Positions 45,651-56,876 of a stretch of 64,000 nt of DNA are shown piece by piece. This stretch comes from Saururus chinensis (taxonomy: Eukaryota > Streptophyta > Magnoliopsida > Piperales > Saururaceae): positions 29,819,014 to 29,883,013 of the forward strand of contig CP141144.1 in assembly GCA_035235625.1 (NCBI GenBank), given 5' to 3'. How positions within the stretch are numbered: the stretch's first letter is position 1; each line of letters begins with the position of its first letter. The translations under genes and the position numbers were made by a program. The notes under the pieces were generated by a model, which had not been told where the DNA came from, made no database searches, and saw only the letters and a program-made list of their open reading frames with translations.

Positions 45651-47120
45651 ATTACTCCGATGGTTACTCCTACTCCAAGAGTTTGATCTCACAATCAAAG
45701 ACAAGAAGGGAGTAGAGAATGTGGTGGCGGATCATCTTTCAAGATTGGAATTTTCTAATTTATCGGACAACATTCCAATCCAAGACATATTCCCCGATGA
45801 ACAACTTTTTGTTATCTCACATCCTCCATGGTATGCCAACATTGCCAACTACTTGGTGACAGGTAAAGTTCCCTACCATTGGTCTCCTTAAGATAAAAAG
45901 AGATTCTTCACCGAGGTAAAATATTTCTTTTGGGACGACCCTCATCTCTTTAAGTACTGTCCAGATCAAATAATAAGGAGATGTGTGCCTGATTCTGAAC
46001 AAGTAAGTATCATATCTTTTTGTCATTCTGAAGCATGCAGTGGTCACTTCTCCTCTAAAAAGACCACTGCTAAAATTTTGCAATATGGTTTTTACTGGCC
46101 GACACTTTTCAAAGATGTTCATAAATTTTGAAAACTTATGAAAGGTGTCAAAAGTTAGGAGTCATTTCTTGTCGAAATATGATGCCCCTTAACCCCATAT
46201 TGGTTATTGAGATTTTTGATTGTTGGGGCATTGATTTCATGAGACCTTTTCTTCCTTCTTTTGGCTATGCTTACATTTTAGTTGTCGTCGATTATGTTTC
46301 CAAGTAGATTGAGGCTGTTCCAAGCAAAACCAATGACTACAAAGTCGTTGTGGGCTTTTTAAAAGAAAATATATTTTCAAGGTTTAGAATACCTCGAGCC
46401 ATTATAAGTGACAGGGGGTCACATTTTTTCAATAAGCCTTTTGAGGCTTTGATGAGGAAGTATGGGATTACCTATAAAGTAGCTACCCCCTATCACCCAC
46501 AAACAAGTAGACAAGTTGAGATTTCTAATAGGTAAATTAAATATATTTTGCAAAAAATGGTAAATTCAAATGGTAAAGATTGGTCTTTATGGCTAACTGA
46601 TGCTCTTTGGGCTTACCGTACCGCTTTTAAGACCCCAATTGGCATGTCTCCTTACCATTTGATTTTTGGAAAAGCTTGTCACTTGCCTGTGGAGTTGGAA
46701 CATAGGGCGTATTGGGCAATCAAAGCTTTGAATTTTAACTTTGATAAGGCTGGCTTAAATAGACATTTGCAAATCAATGAGTTAGAGGAAATTCAACGTG
46801 ATACTTATGAGAGTTCAAAACTTTACAAAGAGAGAATGAAGGTTTTTCATGGTAAAAACATTTTACAAAAGACTTTTGAGCCCTTTTAAAAAGTTTTATT
46901 GTACAACTCTCGACTTCATCTCTTTTCAGGAAAATTAAGATCACGTTGGATATGTCCTTCGATTGTCAAAACTATTTTTCCTTATGGAATTGTTGAAATT
47001 GAAAATCCAAAAAATGGTGATGTTTTCAAAGTTAATGGCCAACGTTTGAAACTATTTTTAGACCATTTTGTCCCTGAAGTTGAGTCTACATTTCTTGAAA
47101 ATCCAAATTATGAGGGTTGA
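45651..47120 (+). pseudogene. Athila-B RNase H end and integrase
   Basis: The TSD copy ATTAC is followed by the RNase H end ([19 protein letters not shown]). Then come the integrase zinc domain with SFCHSEACSGHFSSKK (the second CX2C half is damaged by a frameshift near 46130), GIDFMRPFLPSFGYAYI with the first Asp, a TAG in VDYVSK-x-IEA near 46305, ISDRGSHFFNKPFEAL with the second Asp, TPYHPQTSRQVEISNR, and the [20 protein letters not shown] tail. It ends [15 protein letters not shown] at 47118. At least four stops are present. Confidence 0.9.
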
Positions 47121-48572
47121 TTTTCCTTTTATAATTTTTTTTTAAAAATAAAAAAACAAAAAAAATTTACATTAAGGACAATGTTTAGTTTAGGTTTGGG
47201 GGTGAAGAAAGTTATTTTTTTTATATTTTTTTAGTTTACTTAAAAATTGAAAAAATTAATTAGATTTATTTTATGTTTTTGCTTATTTACATTGATTCTT
47301 ATTCTAGACATGTGACTTTTTTTAATGACATCAGACTACTTAGAATATGACTTGATAGATTTAATGATTTTGAGTTCTAATTACTTCATATTGGTTTCTT
47401 GTGCTCCTATTTTGAAAAAAAACTAAGAAAGACATTTGCCTAAGTGAGAATTCGAGCCTTTGATTATGGTCTTATATCTTGGTGGATTTTATTGAATCTA
47501 AGTAATTATTTTCTTATTAGAGTAAAACTTTGGCATGATCTAGTAGTATTCATGTTATCATGATAAAGTTTTGAGCTTCACTATTCTTGGTCTGTAGAAC
47601 AGTCGAGGACTTTTTGTCAACACAATTCAAGTTGATTGTATAATGTGCTCAAGACAAAAATGTTAAAAATAAAAAATAAAAACTGTAAAGAATTAAAGTC
47701 ACTCTATTGAGTAAACCGGGACTTAGCGTGCCTCACTAAGCATAGGGTGTTCGAGTCAAAAGGTAGAGTTGACTAATTTATGACATGCAAAGCCTTGAAG
47801 CCTATTTGGTTCAAGTTATTAAGCTTGAGGGGTGCTTTAACACCTAGTGCCCTGAGCCAACTAGATTAAGAGTCACTAACCTAACACTTGTTACATGGAT
47901 CTTATAGAAAGCTTAAAAGGCTAAGCCTTACACATGTCATGTGAGATGAACATAAAATTCTAGTAGGACATTATGCAATTATATCTTGAATGAGTTGTGA
48001 GGTGATGTAGGGTGTTTTACTTTTTAAGGAAGGTTTTGCATGATTCTCTGTTATGATCTCTTGAAGATGAATGGATGCTAATGTCTATTTTTGAGTGTTA
48101 AAATTGAAATTGCTGAGTGGACATGAGACACATTGAGTTATTCGATTCATGAGAATGGGATTGTATAATTACTTGGCAATGTCTATTTTTCTAAAACTAT
48201 TATATATGTATGAGTACTTATCACCAATATGAAGTTGTTAGAATGAATTATTGTTTCAGAAGACAAGTTATATTATGCATGATTGATTTTACTAAATGAA
48301 GTCACATATTTAGGAGGAGTTGATTTGTAAATTTGACGTGGTTTTAATTTTAATTTTCTTTTATCATTCTAGTTTTGAATTTTGTGAATAGATTCATTGC
48401 AAACCCTCACGAGACACAACTCGTCCACTAGTGTAAGCTAGAGGTTTAAAGGCTTATTGCATATGCTAAATGCAATCGAGATTTCCTGCGGAAGTGGAGT
48501 AGTTAGTTTTGTTTTCTATTGTTTTAATTTTTTTTTGCTTGAGGACTAGCAAAAAGTAGGTTTGGGGGTATT
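47121..48572 (+). promoter_or_regulatory. Conserved 3' non-coding module of Athila-B with two polypurine tracts
   Basis: No coding frame. It opens with GGACAATGTTTAGTTTAGG and TTTGGGGGTGAAGAAAG (47176-47208). It then has block A (47745-47935: GTCAAAAGGTAGAG, AAGTTATTAAGCTTGAGGGG, AACACCTAGTGCCCTGAGCC), block B (48393-48568: TGCAAACCCTCACGAGACAC, AAATGCAATCGAG, GAGGACTAGCAAAA), and the tract AGGTTTGGGGG at 48558-48568. The same order is found in Athila-A although the LTRs are unrelated. Confidence 0.7.
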
Positions 48573-49765
48573 TGATGCACTAAAATAATATTCAATAAAA
48601 TATTTTCAAAATTTAAATTACAATCCTATTTTGTATTAATTTATTGCTGATTTGGGCTATTTCTGTTTTGAATAAGTTAGTTGGACCTTAATTGAGTTTA
48701 CATGTCTAAACAGGCTTCAACAGGATACAATTGGAAGAGGAAGTTAAGCCCAATTCCCAAAGCTCTTTAAAAGACAAGAATGGGCTCCTAATGGTCTAAA
48801 CATGCATGGAATAGTCGAACACAACCTTGTGGACCCGTTTGATTTGAGATTTGTATAAATAGAACTAAATTTTGAAAGAAGCTGATTCGGACAGATTGAC
48901 ACAACCTTAATATTTTGATCATATCGTTTTATATATAATTTGGATTGATACGCTTCTGGTGGCAATGGAAAGAAGACTTCCATGGCTACAAGTGTTATTT
49001 CAGGAAGAAATTCTAAATTCCAAAATATATGGGTCCAATCAGACAATCAATCAGGATGTAATCTAGAGATATGTTTTCTCTTTCCTCTTTGAAGCAACCC
49101 CTTCTATTCTTATAAATAGAGGGGTGGATGTGATAGATGAATCATTCTCTCCTCTTTGGAGCTATCTTCCCATATTTTCTTCTCTCATTTTATAATTTTG
49201 TTTTTAGTTTTATTGTAATGGCTTTCTAAAACTCTCAAGCTAAGGCTAGGAATGAAGTTTGTACCTGATGTTTAATGGATACTTTAATTCAAGTAAGTTC
49301 TTTATTATTTTAAATTGATGTTTCATATTTAAGGAGTTTATAATCTATATAATTATTTGATTCAGCATTGACAAAAAGCACATCGAATGCTTATAATTTT
49401 CTGTGATTATATACTTAATACTTTCACATAGTAAACAATCAATTACTATTGTTCTATTTCAAAGTTCTTTAAAAGATAAATTTTTTGATTGAGACAAATT
49501 TTCATTTGATCTTAATTGAGTTATCATTTGAATGAAGTATACATTAGAGATTTATTGCAAGTGGATTTTCGATGCCTTAACACTTTCTCTTTGATTGTCT
49601 CTTATTATCTATTTCACTTTCCTTTTCTATTCTATTCTCTTCGTAATAGTTTTCTGTGTCACACAAGGCTTTCCCTGTGGATCGACCTTGTTTACTATAG
49701 TTGACAAGTAAAAAAAAGAAATCTAAACTAGACTCCTTCATAGTCTTAGTTTGGACGTAACAACA
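48573..49765 (+). repeat. 3' LTR of Athila-B
   Basis: It starts TGATGCACTA and ends CGTAACAACA, 1193 bp, followed by TSD GCTGC at 49766-49770. It is close to the 5' LTR, with scattered substitutions. Confidence 0.95.
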
Positions 49766-50190
49766 GCTGCCACTTGTAAAGATGATAATATGTCGTCCTC
49801 ATCTTCTAGGAGTCCCTTCTTCTAACATGCTTCTCAAAATATTCTACATTGAAACCATTGAACAATGAATAATTCTTCAAATGATCTTTCCCCTCGAGTG
49901 TGATTTAACAATAATCTCAAATAATACCTTTCACCTTTTGTTAGGTTCACAAAATGCCAAGATTGCGGTAAACATGCAGCGTAAGACTCATGACATTGCA
50001 TAGGTTGGTACCTCTTGTAAATATGATAATATGTCATCGTCATCTTCTAGGAGTACCTTCTTCTGACATGCTTCTTGAAATACATTGAAACCCTTGAACA
50101 ATTAATAATTCTTTGAATGATCTTGCCGATCAAGTGTGATATAACAATAATCTCAAATATTACATTTCACCTTATGTTGGATTGGCCACA
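49766..50190 (-). repeat. 241-bp tandem duplication in Helitron linker (hosting Athila-B)
   Basis: CATCTTCTAGGAGT, CTTCTTCTAACATGCTTCT-like, AACAATAATCTCAAAT and GTGTGAT recur at about 49800-49915 and 50040-50155. GTTAGGTTCACAAAATGCCA occurs at 37692 and 49940, a spacing of 241 bp once Athila-B and one TSD copy are removed. Athila-B therefore sits in one unit of an existing duplication. Confidence 0.75.
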
Positions 50191-52170
50191 TGGATTCTAC
50201 CAATGGATTTTATTTTCTTTCTTTGTGTCCAAGATTTGTCTTTCTTGTTCCACACATATTGTTCTGTAAATTCGCGGTACAACAATTTTTATGCATTTAG
50301 ATCAATTGCATTCATTGTGAAATATTCAGTAAGCATATAAGCATAGTCTGTGAAGTCCTTTCTTCTACTCAAAGTTGTTCCAAGCTTTGTCCTCCCTTCT
50401 ATGATACCGTGTGTTTAGTAGGCAAATGCAATTGTAAATTAACAGCCACTTGAAATTAGTGGACAAACTGAATCCAAAAATTCTCCTTGCTACTTCTGGG
50501 GAGATACCCATCTTCTATTTTGGTAGTTTCCTATTTCATTGACAACATCGTCTTCTGTTTATTTTGCTAATTTTATAGATATACGATCATGACCCTTGTA
50601 TATATATTGATACAAATACTTAACTACCTTAATACTTGAACATACTTCAAGATTAAAATGACCATCATAACGCTTGAGTAGAAAAGGGTTGTAGGGCACT
50701 ACCCATGTGTTCTCTAAATCAAGGTTTCTACACGTAAAAATCGACCATTCATTTGCCTTCTTTATATAGGATATGAATCTTTTCCATCGATGGTAACTTT
50801 GGAGACTTTTTGGGGTAATGAAAGCGACATTTGTTTTTGCCCATGGAGCATATACTTTGCAACCCATTTATACAACATTGGATCTTCTTTAATGTCTAAA
50901 ATATTTGTAGAAACATAATTCTCATATACATCTACACCGATTACTTGTCATTGTAATGAAAAGGTCGGTCTTTCCATATCTCAAATAGTATGTCGATTCT
51001 GATAGAAGAAATTTAATTTATTTGTTTCAATATTGACGTACATATCCACAATAAATTGCTTAAATAAACATCCAGCTTGCAAGATACTCCAATGTTGAGA
51101 AAATCTAATTTAGAATATACAAGCAAAGTACTCCTTGCATGTTACATCATTTTTTTGCTTCGTGAATGTCGTTGTTCTAATTCTTCTACAAAGTCATTTT
51201 CTTGTAAAATGGCAGGAGGTATATCAAGATTGTCTACTTATTTTTTTATGCCTACCTGGTATCCAATTTCTCCTCTTGGAAATAAGAGTGGTATTGTAAT
51301 GGAGCATAACTTCCATAATATGATTGGACTTAATAAGAATTGGTTGCCTTTCCGTGGACTAAATATCTCTCTGTTGAATACTATTTTTATCATTTCCTTC
51401 AATCCAAATTGCATTAACTTGTGATGAAGTTAGGGCATTGTACACTCGTTGGTCTTGATTGCAATTATCACAGATAATGATTCCATAGTTGTCTAAAATT
51501 TCAAGATCCTTCAACGTCCAAAGAAATTTCACATACATATTTATCTCCAAAATGGTTGTAATTTTTTCAATTAGAGTTTGACATAAGTTATTCATTTATC
51601 GCATCCTATTATCCAACTCATGATCTATATAATAAAAATATAATTGGAGAAATCGGGGACCATTGTCAGTTGGTCGAGGGGAATGCAAACAATGGTAAAC
51701 TTGTCCATCAATCTTGTAAGTGTATATGTCATAGTTCTTGTTTGCAACTTTCTCATCCACTTCTGCATGCATTGATACAACGATAAATATATTATTGTAT
51801 TCTCTGATAGATTCAACTTGTTGGATTCCTTTGATAAGACTGAATACAAACTTTCCAACTCTTATGGAAGGGGATTTATATGTGTTCGCACTTTACAAAT
51901 TTTGCAACAAAATGTGAGTGGTTCATTTTTAAACTTTGTTGCACCAGAATGTGCACAATCATTTTGCATCATCAGTTGATGTACTTTTTCTTTCTGAGGC
52001 CACCATTTTATCGTTGGAGAAATTTTAAAAATGTTGGTATCCTCCTCTATATAGTTGTTGTACAATTCTATTTTATGTTCATCTCTTGATGTGTAGTTAA
52101 GTTCATTACCAACACGTTTCCTCAATTGATCTTGTCTACAAGCGTCTTTCTTCTCTTCAGCAGACATGTT
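49766..52170 (-). pseudogene. Helitron Rep/helicase N-terminal half, HUH region apparently lost
   Basis: Read right to left: an N-terminal segment with PLTFCCKICKVRTHI (51900) and PTDNGPRFLQLYFY-like residues (51665), then YNALTSSQVNAIWIEGND (51440) and the Helitron helicase-like start FIVDMYVNIETNKLNFFYQN (51050-50990). Next come KVTIDGKDSYP, WVVPYNPFLLKRYDGHFNLE and VCSSIKVVKYLYQYIYKGHD (50.70-50.57 kb), and finally LTKGERYYLRLLLNHTRGERSFEEL (49.95-49.87 kb). The segment expected between LNFFYQN and the KYMLHG residues, which carries the HUH nuclease motif, is nearly absent. Many stops. The frame continues at 37763 beyond Athila-B. Confidence 0.85.
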
Positions 52171-53566
52171 TGCATGCTTTTTAAGTCATTTTTCATTTCA
52201 CTTTGCATTACCATCCCTTGTGTCTTTGAATGTAGTCAATTTTTAGATATAAGTGTTATATATTATTAAATCATATTTATATAAGTTGTCTCTTCATATA
52301 TGAAAATTGTATAAAATATTAACTTCGCTATAATTATATGATTGTGTTATACATATTTTATTCTTTGAAAATAATCTATTTAAAAGAAGATCATATGAAG
52401 GCCAACACCCAACCGCAATACAAACAATATTATTTAATCAAAAACATAATTTCTTTAGTCAAGCTCACCAAATGTATCCAGACACTACTCTCGCCATCAA
52501 TAACATCCACCATTAGTGAACAACATATAATAAGTAAATCTTAAAATGATAAGTATATTTAATGTCTAACATGTGCATCTCTACAAACTATTTTTTTATG
52601 ACTTTATTTATTCATATATGTTGTATCTAATTAATAAGTTTTTTGTTATTGATATTTGTTCAAATTGGCATATATTATAAATATTTTTAATTCATCTTTT
52701 GTCTAACTAATATCTAGCATAAGCATGGGAAGCTACTGACCACTGGGTTTCACTAATTTTTTAAAAATCATCCAAAGGAGAAACATGAACACGGCTATAT
52801 TTTGATTTTCTTAGATGAAAGGTTTAGTTAAAGAAGTAATTCATGTAAAGAAAACCAAAATATGACCAAAAACTTTTTTAAACTCTTGTATGTTCTATTC
52901 ATAAAAGAAAATCATACCTTTTAGAGGGGCAAAATTTACTTGTCTCTTGTGTTCTCACATGAGGGTCAATAGATGTACAAATTTTAGCCCTTAAAAGTAT
53001 AATAATCTATTTAAAGAAGATCATATGAGGGCCAACACCCAATTGAAATAAAAATAATAGTATTTAATAGAAAAACATAACTTCTCAATCGAAGTTCATC
53101 AAATAGAGACAAAATAAACCAAACCAAGACCGGAACAGATTTATCCATTTTAGTTCAAAGGTAGTATTCTCCGTTCAGCAATGATGCCAACAGGAAACAA
53201 ATGACGGGTGTTTTGCACCCAAGACAAAAACATGGCAAATTATCATATAATATTCGTACTTGAGGAATATAATAGTGGTAAAAATCCTCTTCTATTAATA
53301 ATGCACCCCTTTAGTCACATAAACATTTGCATGTCAAGGGTTATAAACATTTGCATGTCAAGGGTTACTGTATATTCATCTGCAATACCTACATCTATAG
53401 GATGACTTTTTATTCTTATTAGTTGCCTACTAAACAACAAAGCTTCTATCCCATGGCCAATCCGTACTCATATAGGTGAGTTGGGTCTACAAACCCAGTT
53501 CTAGGTCACTAGGTGCTTATTAGCGAGGGCCTATGTTTGGGTCTTCTTTTTCATAGGAAAGCCTGG
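52171..53566. other. A+T-rich non-coding stretch at the Helitron 5' side
   Basis: No gene seen. Two direct repeats of about 100 bp lie at 52373-52475 and 53003-53105 (ATAATCTATTTAAA-GAAGATC, GGGCCAACACCCAA, AAAACATAA). A 24-bp perfect tandem duplication lies at 53319-53366. The Helitron 5' end (TC on the minus strand) should lie here, but I could not fix it. Confidence 0.45.
53319..53366. repeat. 24-bp perfect tandem duplication
   Basis: ATAAACATTTGCATGTCAAG plus GGTT occurs twice head to tail with no mismatch. Confidence 0.9.
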
Positions 53567-53588
53567 TGTGGGCCTATGTTCTCACATC

Positions 53589-53718
53589 AGGAGAATTGGT
53601 CTTCTTGGTTTTGCAGCAATGGGATTTGGCATCACGACACACCTGCTACAATTCAACTTTGCTGTTCTGGGCTATGATGTTTGTCCTCCTGCTTTAGCTC
53701 GGTTTGTTGAAGATGGTA
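53589..53718 (+). pseudogene. Captured fragment of a 6-phosphogluconate-dehydrogenase-like NAD-binding domain
   Basis: The frame reads RRIGLLGFAAMGFGITTHLL, NFAVLGYDVCPPALARF. This is the Rossmann dinucleotide-binding segment (G-x-x-x-M-G) of the 3-hydroxyisobutyrate / 6-phosphogluconate dehydrogenase superfamily. It most resembles the N-terminus of the large plant protein that fuses such domains to a class-II ketose-bisphosphate aldolase domain (At1g18270 type). Only about 43 residues are present. It is fused in frame to malate dehydrogenase residues, so it is a piece of host gene carried by the LTR element that ends at 54519. Family match was made by eye. Confidence 0.65.
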
Positions 53719-53985
53719 CTGAGCAACCTATACCCTCGCACATGCTTGATAGTTCACTGGCTGCAGAAGCATTGAATGGGGTGAAAATGGAGCTAGGGGC
53801 TGCTGCGTTTACTACCGTGGTTGATGCTTGCACAAGTGTCAATGTTGCTGTCTTGGGTGGTGGATTCCCTAGGAAAGAAGGAAGGATGTTACGTCAAACA
53901 ATGTCTCCATCTACATGTCACTAGTCTCGGCCCTAGAAAAGTATGTTGCTGCTAAGTGCAAGGTTATGGTTATGGTTAGGGAAAA
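53715..53985 (+). pseudogene. Captured fragment of cytosolic malate dehydrogenase
   Basis: The frame reads GTEQPIPSHMLDSSLAAEAL, NGVKMEL, then after a small gap VVDACTSVNVAVLGGGFPRK, EG. A shift to the next frame near 53884 continues as NNVSIYMSLVSALEKYVAAK, CKVMVM. These follow the order of plant NAD-malate dehydrogenase (cytosolic): HMLDIPPAAEALNGVKMEL, GVNIAVMVGGFPRKEG, SKNVSIYKSQASALE, NCKVLVV. About 90 of some 330 residues are present, with an internal deletion of about 8 residues and a frameshift. No intron is visible between the parts, so it may have come from spliced RNA. It lies just upstream of an LTR in the same orientation. Confidence 0.8.
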
Positions 53986-54176
53986 GTATGGCTTGATTTT
54001 AAAGGTTCGGGTTATAGTCATTGGACTCGTATTGAGGTCTCTAGCATTTACTCGTGATTCAGCTACTCTTGCAGCTCAAGATCGGCTGTTCAGAGCAGCA
54101 GCTTTGGTGGACCTGATGTCTGAAGTTTTGAGGCCACCTCAAGGACGAGGTGATGTGCAAGCGAAGTGTGGTGAAA

Positions 54177-54519
54177 TATTGTGAACGTTTTAGGGGATGC
54201 TAGGGGTTACTATTAGAGCCAAGTAGTAGGGTAATTAGGGTTTTAATTTAATAAGGGTATTTAGATAATTTGGTTAATTAGGTAATTAGTGATTTATTTT
54301 AATTATATTAATGGGCCTTAGGTACTTGTTAGTGAGCCCATTAGTTAGCCTATTTAAATGTAAGGGCTACGCCCTAAGTTGATTAGTAAATAATTATTGT
54401 CTGATCTTCTTCCCTTTCTTTTGTGTTTCTCCATTTTCTGTCCGATGGCCATGCCATCTGCTCTCCCCTTTTCTAGTCTCCCTGCACCGCTCCATGCATG
54501 TGGACAACCGTCCACATCA
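54177..54519 (+). repeat. 3' LTR of a 5'-truncated non-autonomous LTR element
   Basis: It starts TATTGTGAACG (degenerate TG), ends CGTCCACATCA, 343 bp, and matches the LTRs at 43030 and 45343 along its length (TTGGTTAATTAGGTAATTAG, GGGCTACGCCCTAAGTTGAT, CTCCATGCATGTGGACAACC). The preceding sequence (CACCTCAAGGACGAGGTGATG) matches the end of the interior of the 43-kb element (CACCTCGAGGATGAGGTGATG). No primer-binding site follows, so it is a 3' LTR. No 5' LTR was found. Confidence 0.85.
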
Positions 54520-56876
54520 CCCCCTTGTTGCCATCACAAGTGGCCTGCTGGCCATTGTCTCTTAGACACAGGAGGAAATTCCTTCATTCGATAATAAAAT
54601 GTAAATTAGAAAAAAAATAAACTATTAGGACAGAGGGGAATAGGTTATTGTGCAACAACTTGATTAGTATGAGTAGTTAACTCTAATATTTAGAGTCTAT
54701 ATGCATCTTGAATATTTGTTGAACATGGTATCATGGGCCTCTTTAAGTCCTAGGATCTCCGCTACTTAGGAATAGTCACTTAAGTGATTCTGGAAATGTA
54801 AGACTAAATTAAGGTAAAATGTAAAAATTTACTACTCATCAATTGATCAGTGCAAAGTGAACTAGATCAATTGATCAATTTGACCTTAAATCAGACAGTG
54901 TAAAATTTGGCGGAGAGTTTATTGATAGATCGACCAAAGCGATATATCAATCACTAGAAGAGTTTTACCTTAAATAGAACAGTTAACAATCGATCAATGT
55001 TTGTGTAACTTACCAAGTTTAAGCCTTCCAAGAAAGAATTCATTTCTAATTAGAGTCTAACTCATAAACCCACTTAAGGAACCATATAAGGGCTAGGTAG
55101 ATACAAACTTGAAGAAAGGAACACCTAGAATTTGTTAGAGAAAAGAAGAAAACTGCTTTGTTCAATGTTTTCCTTAATATCATCATTGTGCTTCAAAGCT
55201 TAATGTTGATGGTGATTATTTGAATGACACATAACTGAAAAGAAAGTCTTTCACACACAAAATCTGAGGAGAGAATCAGGCAAGCTCAATGGAGAATTAA
55301 AGACTCAAGGTTAAAGTCATAAATAAGAGGAGCTAGTTTGAATATGCTAGAGAGGAAGATGATAAATAAAGGAGGAAGAAAGCTTTATGACTTGAGGAGA
55401 GAAGACTTAAAAGCCCAGCAACAAAAGAAGAGAGAGATCTAAACAAAAAGAATTTCAGTTAAGATTCTTCATCAAAGGTTGCTAGTTTGCTTGTGTCAAT
55501 GAAAAGATCGTACTTGTTAGTGCATTAATTTAGCCATTGAGAGGCTACCATGGGTTTTTTCCCTAGTTTGTTCACGTAAAATCGTGTGGTTGCTTATGTT
55601 GTTGCATGATTGATAGTTTGAATGATAATTATAATAATCATGAATGTGCTTAGTATTTAGATTTATAGCCCTAGAAAATGATCTTAGACTACTGAAAGAG
55701 TTTATTTTTTACCTGTAAATTTTTTGCTTTTATCATAAATTATTTATTTATTAGATTTTTTAGAATTGTAAAAGGTTTGGAATTCAAGATTCTGTATTCT
55801 CTTGTTTTCCGCAATTCATAAGGACCAAATGGTGTCATATCATCCTCAAACTTTCTAGAAAATACTACTCTTGAATTTTTGCACTGCACAGTAATTTCCA
55901 TAAATCCTAAAAAAATAGTTTTTATGACCAGACTAGACCCTCTATTTAATTTTGAACAGTGACCCGTATGACTGTCTATTGTGCAAATTTTCGGTCAATC
56001 GGACTTGTTTTGGTATTTTTCCAAAAAAAATAAAGTTAGAATAGTAAGAGGATTAGGGTTTTATCCTATTAGAGATTTAGGCAAGCAATTTGCTACTTCG
56101 AATGTCTGACTAGACTAAAGTCTTAAATGCTGCATTTTTAGTTCTTTTGAACGCTCTTTTCATATACTGAGATGACTCCGTAGTAAGTAGGGAATTGTAT
56201 GTGTAGAGTACTACTTAGTTAACTAATGTAAAGTATGTAGGGGCAAAATAGCTATTTGTATATTATTATGAAATTTCATGTTTAAGGGTGTATAGAGTAA
56301 ATTGCCTTTGATATGGGATTCATGCATGTGGGGACTAGACCAAGAATGATGCATGTTAAAGTGCGATGATGGTGTATAGGGTAAGTGATGTTCATGTTAT
56401 GATTGTATCATTTGCATGCTAAGTATGTAATGCATTGTTGTATTTATGGGTCATTTTTATTCTAATGTATGTAATGATGACATCAAATGTGGGCCTTTGA
56501 AATGTACATAGTACTCGCCAGTGTACATGGTAAAATGTATGTGGAAAGGCCGGGCTACCTCTGAAAATCCTGAGAGTTCTTTTGTAGTTTCTGAGTATAT
56601 TAGGCCCATATGTTGTGAGAGATCTTAAGAATACGTGCCTCTACAGTTGGCGATGAACTGGAGTGGAGATAGAGCCTATTGGACATCTTATTTTTAGACG
56701 ATATCGACCTCCATCACCCCAATTTATCCTAGGTTTTCCCTTCAATGGCTTGCATGACGTAGGCAGAAAAGAGAGGTATCCTTGGTTAGTTTGGTTAGTG
56801 GAATCACAGTTTGAGTGACCCCAAACATCATAGCGGAGGCTATCAACACAAAGCGATGCCTAATGCATTATCCACT
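54520..56876. other. Gene-less stretch, probably old retroelement DNA
   Basis: No coding frame recognised. Features seen are repeated ATTGATCA and ATCGATC-type half palindromes at 54838-54990, TGGTATCATGGGC at 54728-54740 (resembling an initiator-tRNA primer site but without an identifiable LTR before it), and a 56.5-56.8 kb segment with CCTAGGTTTTCCC that faintly recalls the LTR at 4.7-5.0 kb. Confidence 0.35.

Larger units (their letters stand above)
37764..49765 (+). mobile_element. Athila-type LTR retrotransposon (Athila-B) with nested insertion
   Basis: LTRs of 1195 and 1193 bp (37764-38958, 48573-49765) start TGATGCAC and end TAACAACA. It has a tRNA-Asp primer-binding site, gag-protease-RT-RNase H-integrase in order, two polypurine tracts and a perfect TSD GCTGC (37759-37763, 49766-49770). 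Without the 2626 bp of the nested element and its TSD copy it is about 9.4 kb. The target was a 241-bp tandem duplication in the Helitron. Unlike Athila-A there is no extra ORF after integrase. Confidence 0.94.

Noticed and set aside
53715-53985. Functional malate dehydrogenase gene
   Set aside because: Only about 90 residues of roughly 330 are present, with a deletion and a frameshift, and the start belongs to another protein.
54728-54740. Primer-binding site of a Copia-type element (TGGTATCATGGGC)
   Set aside because: The match is partial and I find neither an LTR end before it nor gag-pol after it.
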